Program-made: the position numbers and the translations under genes
Shown here: positions 50,731 through 58,432 of the stretch, one piece after another
Layout: every line of letters starts with the position of its first letter
Position numbering within the stretch: the stretch's first letter is position 1
Notes under the pieces: generated by a model
Databases searched by the model: none
What the model saw: only the letters and a program-made list of their open reading frames with translations
What the model was told of the DNA's origin: nothing
Source of the DNA: Arthrobacter sp.
GTDB lineage: Bacteria; Actinomycetota; Actinomycetes; Actinomycetales; Micrococcaceae
Direction: 5' to 3'
DNA length: 64,000 nt
Assembly: GCA_031277795.1 (NCBI GenBank)
Contig: JAITLQ010000002.1
Span: forward strand, 62,001 to 126,000

Positions 50731-50745
50731 CTACTGGTCAGTAAC
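50731..50745 (-). promoter_or_regulatory. Candidate TetR-type operator upstream of fadAB
   Basis: TACTG (50732-50736) and CAGTA (50739-50743) form a dyad with a 2-bp centre. It lies upstream of a TAGGAT -10-like box (minus strand, 50706-50701) of the fadA promoter region. A related sequence lies upstream of fadD. Confidence 0.5.
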
Positions 50746-50773
50746 AAAGGGTGCAAGTGGGCACTGCACGACG

Positions 50774-50807
50774 ACGCCCCCTCGCCGTTGACACGGCAAG
50801 GGGGCGT
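50774..50807 (-). terminator. Terminator of the RNase D gene
   Basis: 15-bp arms (50774-50788, 50793-50807) with one mismatch and a 4-nt loop, 44 bp after the stop on the minus strand. Confidence 0.7.
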
Positions 50808-50850
50808 GGGTGCCTGGGCGGCGGGCGGGTGCCGGCCGCCGGGGCGGGCG

Positions 50851-52116
50851 TCAGCCCAGCGGATCCGGATCCAGGAACGCGACGGTGAGCACGGCGGCCG
50901 TGCGGTCGATCTGCCACGCGCGGGCGCCGAGCTCGGCCAGGCGCGAGCGCACGCCGTCGAGGTCGATAACGGCCGGGGGCTGCCAGCAGATGGCCTTGAG
51001 GACCGCGGGGGTGAGCAGGTTCTCCGAGGGCATGCCCAGCTTGTCCGCCTCGCGGGCCAAGCGGGTGCGCGCGGTCTGGAAGCGGGCCGCCGCCTCAGGA
51101 TGCCGATCGGCCCATGAACGCGGCGGCGGAGGGGTGTTGCTCTTGATGTGCAGCGGGGGGAGCTCCGTGCTCGTCCTCGCGCGCTGCAGCGCCGCGAGCC
51201 ACCGCGGTGCCTCCTTGGCCGCGAGGCGCCCCACGAAGCCGCTCGTGGCGATCAGCTGCGGGACGGTGCGCGGCATGGCCTTGGCCGCGGCGATGATGGC
51301 GGCATCCGGAAGCAAGCGCCCCGGCGCGCGGTCGCGGGACTGGGCCACGTGCTCGCGCTCCTGCCACAGCTCGCGCACGGCGGCCAGCTGCGCTGGCTTG
51401 CGCAGCTGGTGCAGGCCGTGCGTGCGGCGCCAGGGGTCCTGGCGGGGCGAGGGATCCGGGGCCACGCGCTCCGCCTCGAACTCCTGCCGCGCGATCTCGT
51501 CCTTGTCCTGGCCGTGGAGCAGGGCGGCGAGCTCGTGCCGCAGCTGAATCAACACCTCCACGTCGAGGGCGGCGTAGTTGAGCCACGGCTCGGGCAGGGG
51601 ACGGGTGGACCAGTCGGCCGCCGAGTGTTCCTTGGCGAGCTTGAGGCCGAGCATGGTCTCGACCACCGGGCCGAGGCCAACGCGCGGCAGTCCGGCTAGG
51701 CGGGCCGCCAGCTCGGTGTCGAAGAGTGCATCGGGGGACATGCCCACCTCGTGGAGGCAGGGCAGGTCCTGGTGCGCGGCGTGCAGGATCCACTCGACGC
51801 CGCGCAGGGCGTCGTTGATGGGGGCGAGGTCCTCGAACGCCTCCGGATCGATGAGGAGCGTTCCGGCACCCTCGCGGCGCAGCTGCACGAGGAACGCGCG
51901 CTGGCCGTAGCGGAAGCCGGAGGCGCGCTCGGCGTCCACGGCAACGGGGCCGGTGCCCGCCGCCAGTGCGGCGGCGGCGCGCTCGAGCGCCTTCCGGCTG
52001 TCGATGACGAAGGGGATGCCCTCGGCTGGCGCGCTCAACGGAACGAGAAGGTCCGGATCGCGCTCGGGGATCTGTCCGGCGGCAAGCACCGAGATGTCGG
52101 CTGGAGTGGCGGTCAT
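50851..52116 (-). CDS. rnd: Ribonuclease D-like 3'-5' exonuclease
   Basis: A 421-residue protein. The DEDD exonuclease domain (about 40-200) has VAVDAERASGFRYGQR, LHAAHQDLPCL and NYAALDVEVL with the acidic residues. An HRDC-like domain follows (about 210-290). It trims RNA 3' ends such as tRNA precursors. Start choice matters: ATG 52128 overlaps a TAGAAT -10-like box (52132-52127), so ATG 52116, 10 nt after that box, is preferred. DUF3000 lies upstream on the same strand, as in other Micrococcales. Confidence 0.88.
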   Translation of the reverse strand: MTATPADISVLAAGQIPERDPDLLVPLSAPAEGIPFVIDSRKALERAAAALAAGTGPVAVDAERASGFRYGQRAFLVQLRREGAGTLLIDPEAFEDLAPINDALRGVEWILHAAHQDLPCLHEVGMSPDALFDTELAARLAGLPRVGLGPVVETMLGLKLAKEHSAADWSTRPLPEPWLNYAALDVEVLIQLRHELAALLHGQDKDEIARQEFEAERVAPDPSPRQDPWRRTHGLHQLRKPAQLAAVRELWQEREHVAQSRDRAPGRLLPDAAIIAAAKAMPRTVPQLIATSGFVGRLAAKEAPRWLAALQRARTSTELPPLHIKSNTPPPPRSWADRHPEAAARFQTARTRLAREADKLGMPSENLLTPAVLKAICWQPPAVIDLDGVRSRLAELGARAWQIDRTAAVLTVAFLDPDPLG

Positions 52117-52126
52117 GATGGGCGCC

Positions 52127-52132
52127 ATTCTA
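52127..52132 (-). promoter_or_regulatory. -10 box of the RNase D gene
   Basis: TAGAAT on the minus strand, 10 nt before ATG 52116 and overlapping the alternative ATG 52128. A very short leader is implied. Confidence 0.45.
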
Positions 52133-52188
52133 GTGCCTCGCCGCGCGGGCGGGCGCTGGGTGCCCTCCGCCGGCCGGGCGCGGTGGGA

Positions 52189-52785
52189 TCACGTGAGGCG
52201 CAGGAACGGCAGCGGGGTCACGCCGTCGGGCAGCGGCGGCAGCCCGGCAAACGAGGCAACCATGTCCACCCAGGCCTCGAGGTGGCTCGTGAGTTCGGCC
52301 GTGAGCGGGGTCCAGGAGGCCCGCAGCTCGATGTCGATGTTCTCCGCCGAGCCGCGCAGGGTGCCGAAGTTCTCGCTCAGCACGCGGGTGGCGGTGCCAC
52401 CGGCCTCCGTGTACGGCGCGCTGTGCTCGCGCAGGGCGTCGACGAGCCAAGTCCAGGCCACCGAGCCAAGCAGCTGATCGTTGCCCATCTCGGGTTCGAG
52501 CGTGGCGCGGATGTAGGTCACGATGCGGAAGGTGCCGCCCCAGACGGGATTGGGCTCCGGCTCGTGCAGGAGGATGAAGCGGCCGGTGGCCAGCTCACTC
52601 ACGGGGGCCCCGGGCTTGATCGCCCCGCGCACCTCCGCCGCGACGGCCACGGCGTGACTGGCGAGGCCGTACGGGGCCTCGATGCTCGTGAGCGAGACCT
52701 CCGGGCGCACCCGGGAGCGCTCAAGGGCGGCGAGGGCGCTCCTGAAGGTCTCCGGCGTGTGCTTGCCGACGCGTGGGGTGCTCAC
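52189..52785 (-). CDS. DUF3000 family protein
   Basis: A 198-residue cytoplasmic protein matching the actinobacterial DUF3000 family: SPF-free but with ASHAVAVAAEVRG, GRFILLHEPEPNPVWGGTFRIV, the LGSVAWTWLVDALRE segment and IDIELRASWTPL. No catalytic motif or membrane segment is visible. It is restricted to Actinobacteria and usually encoded beside RNase D. The function is unknown. The GTG start lies 7 nt after TAGGCT, a leaderless arrangement. It is independent of RNase D transcription, which has its own promoter box between the two genes. Confidence 0.9.
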   Translation of the reverse strand: MSTPRVGKHTPETFRSALAALERSRVRPEVSLTSIEAPYGLASHAVAVAAEVRGAIKPGAPVSELATGRFILLHEPEPNPVWGGTFRIVTYIRATLEPEMGNDQLLGSVAWTWLVDALREHSAPYTEAGGTATRVLSENFGTLRGSAENIDIELRASWTPLTAELTSHLEAWVDMVASFAGLPPLPDGVTPLPFLRLT

Positions 52786-52792
52786 GGGATCA

Positions 52793-52798
52793 AGCCTA
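52793..52798 (-). promoter_or_regulatory. -10 box of DUF3000 gene (leaderless)
   Basis: TAGGCT on the minus strand, 7 nt before GTG 52785. No ribosome-binding site. Confidence 0.55.
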
Positions 52799-52839
52799 GA
52801 ACCGGCGCCGCGTCCGGCCGGTTCACCACGCCGTGCCGC

Positions 52840-53883
52840 TCAGGCGAGCGAGGCAGCGGCCTCCAGCAACGCGCTCACGTGCTCGTCTTGGGTGTCGAAG
52901 GAACACATGAGCCGCGCGGGGGAGGCGGCGGTCCCCGCGCCGTGGAAGGAGAAGCGCGAGCGCAACGGCTCCAGCAGCGCAGCAGGGGCCTGCACGAACA
53001 CGGCGTTCGACTGCACGGGATGGGCGAGTTTGACGCCGGGCAGCTCGGTGAGGCCGGCCGCCAGCCGGGCAGCGAGCGCGTTGGCGCGGGCGGCGTTCTC
53101 GCGCCACAGCCCGCCCTCGAACATCGCCAGCAGCTGCGCCGAGACGAAGCGCTGCTTCGACACGAGTTGGGTCGTGCTCTTGCGCAGGTGGGGGAGGGCC
53201 GCTGCGGCGAGCGGATGCAGCGCGATGACGGCCTCGGCCAGCATCGCGCCGTTCTTGGTGGCCCCCAGGCTGAGGACGTCGACGCCGGCGTCGCTCACGA
53301 GTTCGCGCAGCCCGGCACCCGTGTGGGCGGCGGCGTGCGAGAGCCGCGAGCCATCGACGTGGACCAGCATGCCGTGCTCGTGGGCCGCCGCGCTGAGCGC
53401 GGCCAGCTCAGTGGGGGTGTAGGCCGTGCCGGCCTCCGTGACGTTGGAGAGCGAGAGGGTGGTCGGCTGCGCGTGGTGCTGGGAGCCGAGCGCCCGGGCG
53501 GCGGCGTGGACGGCGTCCGGCACGAGCTTGCCGTGCTCGTGCTCGAGGGTGATGAGCTTGAGGCCGGCCGAACGCTCCGGCGCAGCTGCCTCGTCGGTGT
53601 TGATGTGGGCGCTGGCTGCGCACACCACGGCGCCGTGCCGGGGCGTCGCCGCCTGCAGCGCAAGCACATTGGCGCCCGTGCCGTTCAAGACGGGCAGCGC
53701 GACGGCGTCCTCGCCGAAGACGGAGCGGGCCCACGCGCCGAAAGCCAGCGTGTACTCGTCGGCGCCGTAGGCGTCGGTGTGCCCGCCGTTGGCCGCGAGC
53801 AGGGCGGCCATCACCTCGGGGTGGACCCCCGAGGAGTTGTCGGAGGCGAAAACGTGGCGGGCGGCGTCGTGCAAGGTGTTCAC
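52840..53883 (-). CDS. Low-specificity threonine aldolase-like PLP enzyme
   Basis: A 347-residue fold-type I PLP enzyme of the threonine/beta-eliminating aldolase family. Substrate-side blocks are FASDNSSGVHPEV and YGADEYT. The cofactor-anchoring region includes HVDGSRL, and the PLP Lys is Lys210 in SLGATKNGAM. It would cleave L-threonine or allo-threonine to glycine and acetaldehyde in the cytoplasm. GTG 53883 is 7 nt after a TAGGCT box, so it is likely leaderless. It is transcribed alone between DUF3000 and msrB. Confidence 0.92.
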   Translation of the reverse strand: MNTLHDAARHVFASDNSSGVHPEVMAALLAANGGHTDAYGADEYTLAFGAWARSVFGEDAVALPVLNGTGANVLALQAATPRHGAVVCAASAHINTDEAAAPERSAGLKLITLEHEHGKLVPDAVHAAARALGSQHHAQPTTLSLSNVTEAGTAYTPTELAALSAAAHEHGMLVHVDGSRLSHAAAHTGAGLRELVSDAGVDVLSLGATKNGAMLAEAVIALHPLAAAALPHLRKSTTQLVSKQRFVSAQLLAMFEGGLWRENAARANALAARLAAGLTELPGVKLAHPVQSNAVFVQAPAALLEPLRSRFSFHGAGTAASPARLMCSFDTQDEHVSALLEAAASLA

Positions 53884-53890
53884 GCGACTC

Positions 53891-53896
53891 AGCCTA
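53891..53896 (-). promoter_or_regulatory. -10 box of threonine aldolase gene (leaderless)
   Basis: TAGGCT on the minus strand, 7 nt before GTG 53883. Same geometry as the DUF3000 gene. Confidence 0.55.
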
Positions 53897-53927
53897 GGCC
53901 CCCGCGCACACCGCCGGGGCCGCGCAC

Positions 53928-53949
53928 GGGCCGCGCCCGGGCGCGGCCC
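53928..53949 (-). terminator. Terminator-like palindrome after msrB
   Basis: GGGCCGCGCCC at 53928-53938 is followed directly by its exact reverse complement at 53939-53949. It lies 10 bp after the msrB stop on the minus strand. Confidence 0.55.
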
Positions 53950-53958
53950 GGCCGGGGC

Positions 53959-54396
53959 TCAGGCCCTGGCGCGCTTCGTGAGGGAGATCGAGTTGATGCA
54001 GTAGCGCTGATCGGTGGGGGTGTCGTAGCCCTCGCCCTCGAACACGTGGCCCAGGTGCGAATCGCATGCGGCGCAGCGCACCTCGACCCGGCGCATCCCG
54101 GCCGACTCGTCCACGAGGTAGCGCACATGCTCGCCGGCGAGCGGGGCAAAGAAGGAGGGCCAGCCGCAGTGCGAATCGAACTTCTCGGCCGAGCTGAACA
54201 GCTCGGCACCGCACGCCTTGCACGCGTAGACGCCCTCGCTGTGGTCGTCCCAGAACTCCCCGGTGAAGGCGCGCTCGGTGCCCTGCTGGCGCAGGACCTG
54301 GAACTCGGCGGGGCTGAGTCGCTCCCGCCAGGCGGCGTCGCCGGTGCCGCTCGGATCGTCGACGGTGGAGGAGAGGCGCGGATCGATGGAGGTCAT
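53959..54396 (-). CDS. msrB: Peptide methionine-R-sulfoxide reductase
   Basis: A 145-residue MsrB that reduces methionine-R-sulfoxide in proteins. Zinc is held by Cys59/Cys62 and Cys108/Cys111 (CKAC, CAAC). The nucleophile is Cys133 in RYCINSIS. HCGWPSF with Cys77 and the DSHLGHVF loop are typical. ATG 54396 is chosen because homologues begin near LSPAEFQVLRQQGTE; the frame is open further upstream but that part is antisense to the hydrolase gene. It is divergent from the next gene across 69 bp. Confidence 0.95.
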   Translation of the reverse strand: MTSIDPRLSSTVDDPSGTGDAAWRERLSPAEFQVLRQQGTERAFTGEFWDDHSEGVYACKACGAELFSSAEKFDSHCGWPSFFAPLAGEHVRYLVDESAGMRRVEVRCAACDSHLGHVFEGEGYDTPTDQRYCINSISLTKRARA

Positions 54397-54453
54397 GGTC
54401 TCGACAACGCAACGATCCGGCGGGGCATTCCCGTGGCGCCCAGGCGCCGGTGA

Positions 54454-54459
54454 CATGAT
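54454..54459 (+). promoter_or_regulatory. Possible -10 box of hydrolase gene
   Basis: CATGAT ends 6 nt before ATG 54466, the leaderless spacing seen elsewhere in the window. Weaker match to TANNNT. Confidence 0.3.
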
Positions 54460-54465
54460 GAGGTC

Positions 54466-55722
54466 ATGACGCAGCGCAACGACAGCCCCGTCCCCCCGGC
54501 GACCAAGCGCAAGGGGCCCGGCCCCGTGGCCTGGACCTTCCTCGGCCTGGGCGCAGGAGCGGCCGTCGGTTCGGCCGTCGCCGGCGTGATCGGCGGCCTG
54601 GCCACGCTCTTCGCCCGCGAGGTCGTCACCCCCGGCAAGGCGCCGGTGGAGGACATCGATATCCTGGCTCTCATCAGCACCCCGCGCGGCCAGGAGGTGG
54701 TCCTGCCCGTCACGCAGGAGACCACGAAGCCGGGCACCTATTCGCTCTGGTTCGACGGCGACCGCGGCCACGCGCGCCTCGGAGAGGTCACCGAGCGTTC
54801 GGACGCTGAAGGGACCCTGCAGCGGGAGGTCATCACGATCGATCGCGGCGATCTGGCCGCCGCCACGCGCGGGCGGCTTGGCGGCAACGTCTACCTGAGC
54901 CCCACGGACCTCGGCCTCGAGTTCAGCGAGGTGCAGGTGCCCGTCTCGGCGGGCCTGGCCCCCGCCTGGCTGGTCCCCGGCACCACGCGCGCCGACACGT
55001 GGGCCATCATGATCCACGGCAGGGGCTCCAACCGGCGCGAGGCCCTGCGCTCGCTGCCCGTGGCTCACGACGCCGGCATGACCTCGCTCGTGGTGAGCTA
55101 CCGCAACGACGGCGATGCCCCCGAGGTGAACAACGGCCGCTACGGCCTGGGCGCCACGGAATGGCGCGACGTCGACTCGGCGATCGGCTACGCCATTTCG
55201 CAGGGCGCCCGCGACGTGGTGCTCTTCGGCTGGTCCATGGGTGGCGCGATCGCCCTGCAGGTGGCGGATCGCTCCCAGCACCGCACGCGTGTGCAGGCGC
55301 TCGTCCTGGACGGCCCGGCCGTCAACTGGTTCGACATCCTCGAGCACCAGGCCAAGATCAACAAGATCCCCTACGTCTCGGGCCGCCTCGGCACCTGGCT
55401 GCTGACCCACCCGTGGGGCAAGAAGATCACGGGCCTCACGGCCCCGCTTGACCTGGCCTCGCTCGATTGGGTGAGCCGCGCCGAACAGCTGCGCGTGCCC
55501 ACGCTCATCCTGCACTCGAAGGACGATGACTTCGTTCCCTTCGCCTCCTCCGCCGAGCTGGCGGCGAAGAATCCGGCCAAGGTCGACCTCGTTGCCTTCA
55601 CCCAGGCCGGCCACGTGCGGGAGTGGAACGTGGATCCCAAGGCCTGGGACGACGCCGTCTCCGAGTGGCTCGAGTCGATGTTTGCTGCCCCCATCCCGGG
55701 GCTCGCGCCGTTGCCGCGCTAG
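54466..55722 (+). CDS. Membrane-anchored alpha/beta-hydrolase
   Basis: A 418-residue protein. A short basic N-terminus and one hydrophobic helix (about 22-48) anchor a hydrolase domain. The region 55-165 is a beta-rich prefix. The fold then shows IMIHGRGSNRREALRS, the elbow GWSMGG with Ser257, an acid in HSKDDDFVP (Asp354 region) and His383 in AGHVREWN. It resembles prolyl-oligopeptidase or serine aminopeptidase-like hydrolases. The active site should be outside or at the membrane, depending on topology, which is not decided by the sequence. It ends at a bidirectional terminator. Substrate unknown. Confidence 0.85.
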   Translation: MTQRNDSPVPPATKRKGPGPVAWTFLGLGAGAAVGSAVAGVIGGLATLFAREVVTPGKAPVEDIDILALISTPRGQEVVLPVTQETTKPGTYSLWFDGDRGHARLGEVTERSDAEGTLQREVITIDRGDLAAATRGRLGGNVYLSPTDLGLEFSEVQVPVSAGLAPAWLVPGTTRADTWAIMIHGRGSNRREALRSLPVAHDAGMTSLVVSYRNDGDAPEVNNGRYGLGATEWRDVDSAIGYAISQGARDVVLFGWSMGGAIALQVADRSQHRTRVQALVLDGPAVNWFDILEHQAKINKIPYVSGRLGTWLLTHPWGKKITGLTAPLDLASLDWVSRAEQLRVPTLILHSKDDDFVPFASSAELAAKNPAKVDLVAFTQAGHVREWNVDPKAWDDAVSEWLESMFAAPIPGLAPLPR

Positions 55723-55746
55723 GCGCGGCCGGCTCCCAAGCTAGAA

Positions 55747-55796
55747 AATGGCCCTTTCGTCGCCTGCTCGCCTGAGCGGGCGACGAAAGTGCCATT
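55747..55796. terminator. Bidirectional terminator between hydrolase and hypothetical gene
   Basis: 18-bp arms (55747-55764, 55779-55796) with one mismatch; an inner GCTC/GAGC pair extends the stem. Confidence 0.8.
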
Positions 55797-55825
55797 CGTT
55801 GTGGCGGCGGGTCCGGGTCCCTGGC

Positions 55826-56383
55826 TCAATCGAGCAGGCTGGCCCAATCCGGCATGGTGAGCCGGTGCGGATCGCGCAGGCGGTAGTGGTCCCCGAACCA
55901 CGCCAGTTCGGTGGCGCACATGAGGCGCGTGTCGATGAGCGCGTGGCCGGCGGGGATCTCCTCCCCGCCATCCTCCGGCGAGGCGAAGTCGACGCGCACG
56001 AGCGAGCCGGGCTGGCCCACGACGCCGGTCGGCCGCGCGGTGCCAGGCGCGTCGCCCCAGATGGGCAGCGAGAGCGGCACCCCGAGGGCCAACGGCGTGA
56101 AGTTCACGGGGAAGTCGACGTCGGGCTGTTCCTCCTGCAGGCCCCGCGCGTCGCCGCGGCGCAGCGTGCGCGTGAGCGGGGCGTACTGGACCCAGAAGCC
56201 GTCGCCGAGCGAGGTGCAGCGGGCGGTGTGCCCGTCGAGCCACAGCTCGAGCCGATACTCTTGCGCCTCGCCCTCGGCTCCCGTGTGCTCCACCGTGGCG
56301 GTGAGGGGGTGCCGGGTGCGCTCGCGCCGCAGGCCCTGGAGCAGGGACAGGAGGGCGGCGCCCGAGAGCCCGTCCGGGTTCAC
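55826..56383 (-). CDS. Conserved hypothetical protein downstream of ybaK
   Basis: A 185-residue cytoplasmic protein I do not recognise. It has a helical N-terminus (LSGAALLSLLQGLRRER), then a mainly beta-strand body with RLELWLDGHTARCTSLGDGFW and a C-terminal block ELAWFGDHYRLRDPHRLTMP. No membrane segment or catalytic motif is seen. The GTG start overlaps the ybaK stop by 4 bp, so it is last in the sseA-sufE-ybaK operon. It is probably a small accessory protein, but nothing links it to sulfur or tRNA functions. Confidence 0.7.
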   Translation of the reverse strand: MNPDGLSGAALLSLLQGLRRERTRHPLTATVEHTGAEGEAQEYRLELWLDGHTARCTSLGDGFWVQYAPLTRTLRRGDARGLQEEQPDVDFPVNFTPLALGVPLSLPIWGDAPGTARPTGVVGQPGSLVRVDFASPEDGGEEIPAGHALIDTRLMCATELAWFGDHYRLRDPHRLTMPDWASLLD

Positions 56384-56886
56384 GGCGCCGCCAGCGGGGC
56401 CACCGTGGCCCCCGTGAGCGAGACGAGGTCCGCGCCGGAGAGCTCAACATCGAGCCCGCGCCGCCCGCCAGAGACGAAGACGCTCGGCAGGAGCAGCGCG
56501 CTCTCGTCGACGGCCGTGGGCAGGGCCTTGCGCTGCCCCAGCGGCGAGATGCCGCCGGGAACATAGCCGGTCCGCTGGGCGGCGAGCTGGCGATCGGCCA
56601 GCGTCACCCTCTTCACGCCGAGCGCCGCGGCGGCCGCCTTGAGGTCGAGCTTCCCCGCCACGGGCACCACCGCCACGCCCAGGTCGCGGCCGTTGCCGAG
56701 GTCCAGGACGAGCGTCTTGAAGACGCGCTCCGGGGCAACGCCCAGCTCGCGGGCCGCCTCGCCGCCGAAGTCGCTTTCGCCGTCGGCGTGCTCGTAGGCG
56801 TGGACGGTGTGCTCGACGCCGGCCGCGGCCAGCGCGAGCAGGGCCGGCGTACCGGCGTCCTTGCCCTTTTTCGAGGCCTTACCCAG
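56380..56886 (-). CDS. ybaK: YbaK/Cys-tRNA(Pro) deacylase with CTG start
   Basis: A 168-residue trans-editing enzyme that hydrolyses Cys-tRNA(Pro). Blocks are TPALLALAAAGVEHTVHAYEH, RVFKTLVLDL with the functional Lys57, VPVAGKLDLK and GYVPGGISPLGQRKALP. The frame opens right after the sufE stop and contains no ATG, GTG or TTG until a GTG at 56676, which would delete the first 70 residues including Lys57. CTG 56886 gives (M)GKASKKGKDAGTPALL, a normal family N-terminus and length, so it is the likely start, probably by translational coupling to sufE termination. A base error in the assembly is the alternative. Confidence 0.85.
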   Translation of the reverse strand: MGKASKKGKDAGTPALLALAAAGVEHTVHAYEHADGESDFGGEAARELGVAPERVFKTLVLDLGNGRDLGVAVVPVAGKLDLKAAAAALGVKRVTLADRQLAAQRTGYVPGGISPLGQRKALPTAVDESALLLPSVFVSGGRRGLDVELSGADLVSLTGATVAPLAAP

Positions 56887-56889
56887 GGC

Positions 56890-57321
56890 TCAGCCCTCCA
56901 CGGCGGCGCCGACGCGGCGCTTGATGCGCCCGAGCATGGCGGTCATGCCGCGCAGGCGCAGGGGGGAGACGGCGCGGGTGAGGCCGAGCGTGGACGGGAA
57001 GTCGTCTGGCACGGCCAGAACCTCGGCGGCCGGGAGCGCGTCGAGCCCCTCCTTGAGCACGCCGGCGAAGCCGCGGGTCGTGGGCGCCTGCGGCGGGGCC
57101 GTGATGAAGACGCTGACGGTGCGCGCCGCGTCGTCGGCGACCTCCACCGTGAGGAACACGGGGGACTGGCACTCGGTGACCTGCTCCAGCTCCACGCCGT
57201 CGAAGCGCGCGGGGAGCGGGGGCAGGTTGTCGGAGAACTCGAGGAGCAGCTCGAGGCGCTCCGGCTCCGGGAGGGCGTTGAAGTCCTCGGCGATCTCGGC
57301 GAGGGCGGCGGGCAGGCTCAT
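56890..57321 (-). CDS. SufE-family sulfur acceptor
   Basis: A 143-residue SufE-like protein. The sulfur-accepting Cys51 sits in VTECQSPVF. The flanking blocks [21 protein letters not shown] and the [21 protein letters not shown]-like segment match. SufE takes persulfide sulfur from a desulfurase such as SufS. ATG 57321 overlaps the stop of the rhodanese gene (ATGA). No sufS is nearby, so it may function with the adjacent rhodanese or with a desulfurase elsewhere. ybaK follows after only 3 nt. Confidence 0.9.
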   Translation of the reverse strand: MSLPAALAEIAEDFNALPEPERLELLLEFSDNLPPLPARFDGVELEQVTECQSPVFLTVEVADDAARTVSVFITAPPQAPTTRGFAGVLKEGLDALPAAEVLAVPDDFPSTLGLTRAVSPLRLRGMTAMLGRIKRRVGAAVEG

Positions 57322-58232
57322 CGGGCGGCCCCGGCGCTCGCGGGGGCGGAACCGGGCTCGGCGCCGAGGGCGATCGGCACGCGCACGGCGTTGCCCCACT
57401 CGGTCCACGAGCCGTCGTAGTTGCGCACCTTGTCGATGCCGAGCAGGAAGTGCAGGGCAAACCAGCTGTGGGCGCTGCGCTCACCGATGCGGCAGTACGT
57501 GACCACGTCGTCCGTGAGGTTCAGGCCGGCGCGGCCGAGGTAGAGCTCCTCGAGCTCGGCGCGGGAGCGGAAGGTCCCGTCCTCGGCCACGGCCTGGCCC
57601 CACGGCACGGAGGCGGCGGTGGGGATGTGGCCGCCGCGCAGGGCGCCCTCCTCCGGGTAGTCGGGCATGTGGGTGCGCTCGCCCGAGTACTCCTGCGAGG
57701 AGCGCACGTCGATGAGCGGGCCGTGGCCCAGGTGCGCGAGGACCTCGGGCAGGAAGGCGCGCAGCGTGGCGTCGTCGCGCTCAACCACGGGGTACTCGGT
57801 GGCGGCGCGCTGGGTGGCCTCGCGCGTGAGCTCGCGGCCCTCGGCGATCCACTTGTCGCGGCCGCCGTCCATGAGGCGCACGTCCTCGTGGCCGAAGAGG
57901 GAGAGGACCCAGAGGGCGTAAGCGGCCCACCAGTTGTTGCGATCGCCGTAGATGACCAGCGTGTCCTCGCGCGAGACGCCCTTGGCGCTCAGGAGCGCCG
58001 AGAGGGCCGGCCCGTCCACGTAATCGCGCGTGACCTGGTCGTTGAGCTCGGTGTGCCAATCCAGCTTCACGGCGCCGGGCACGTGGCCGGTCGCGTAGAG
58101 GAGGACGTCCTCATCCGACTCGAGGATCACCACGCCGGGGGTGTCCAGGTGTTCCTGCACCCAGGCCGTCGAAACGAGGCGCTCTGGGTGGGTGAAGGCG
58201 GGATCGATGCCGGCATCGTGTGACTGGCTCAT
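57318..58232 (-). CDS. sseA: Thiosulfate/mercaptopyruvate sulfurtransferase
   Basis: A 304-residue two-domain rhodanese. The N-terminal rhodanese domain (about 15-135) is inactive; the C-terminal one has the active loop [10 protein letters not shown] with Cys247. The segment [15 protein letters not shown] and [11 protein letters not shown] are typical. ATG 58232 is chosen because homologues begin near this point and AGGAAGAAG precedes it. It is first gene of a sulfurtransferase-SufE-ybaK operon, a common actinobacterial pairing of sseA with sufE. It likely supplies sulfur to SufE-type acceptors. Confidence 0.93.
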   Translation of the reverse strand: MSQSHDAGIDPAFTHPERLVSTAWVQEHLDTPGVVILESDEDVLLYATGHVPGAVKLDWHTELNDQVTRDYVDGPALSALLSAKGVSREDTLVIYGDRNNWWAAYALWVLSLFGHEDVRLMDGGRDKWIAEGRELTREATQRAATEYPVVERDDATLRAFLPEVLAHLGHGPLIDVRSSQEYSGERTHMPDYPEEGALRGGHIPTAASVPWGQAVAEDGTFRSRAELEELYLGRAGLNLTDDVVTYCRIGERSAHSWFALHFLLGIDKVRNYDGSWTEWGNAVRVPIALGAEPGSAPASAGAAR

Positions 58233-58364
58233 GAACTTCTTCCTAGACCGGGAGGGAACGGGCGCGCGGTGACGAACCGCGCCGGCCTCCCAGCGTACGC
58301 GGAGTGGGTCGGGTGGGCCGTGGCGAACAAGACACACGAGGAAAGCTCGCGTGCGCCGACCGCG

Positions 58365-58370
58365 TAAAAT
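58365..58370 (+). promoter_or_regulatory. Possible -10 box of zapE
   Basis: TAAAAT in GCGTAAAATCG, about 60 nt before the zapE GTG. No clear -35. The leader carries GGAAGGAAA as ribosome-binding site. Confidence 0.4.
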
Positions 58371-58432
58371 CGTGGCTCAGTACGTCCTGCACCCTCGCAC
58401 ACCCGCACCAGCGCGGAAGGAAACCACCGCAC

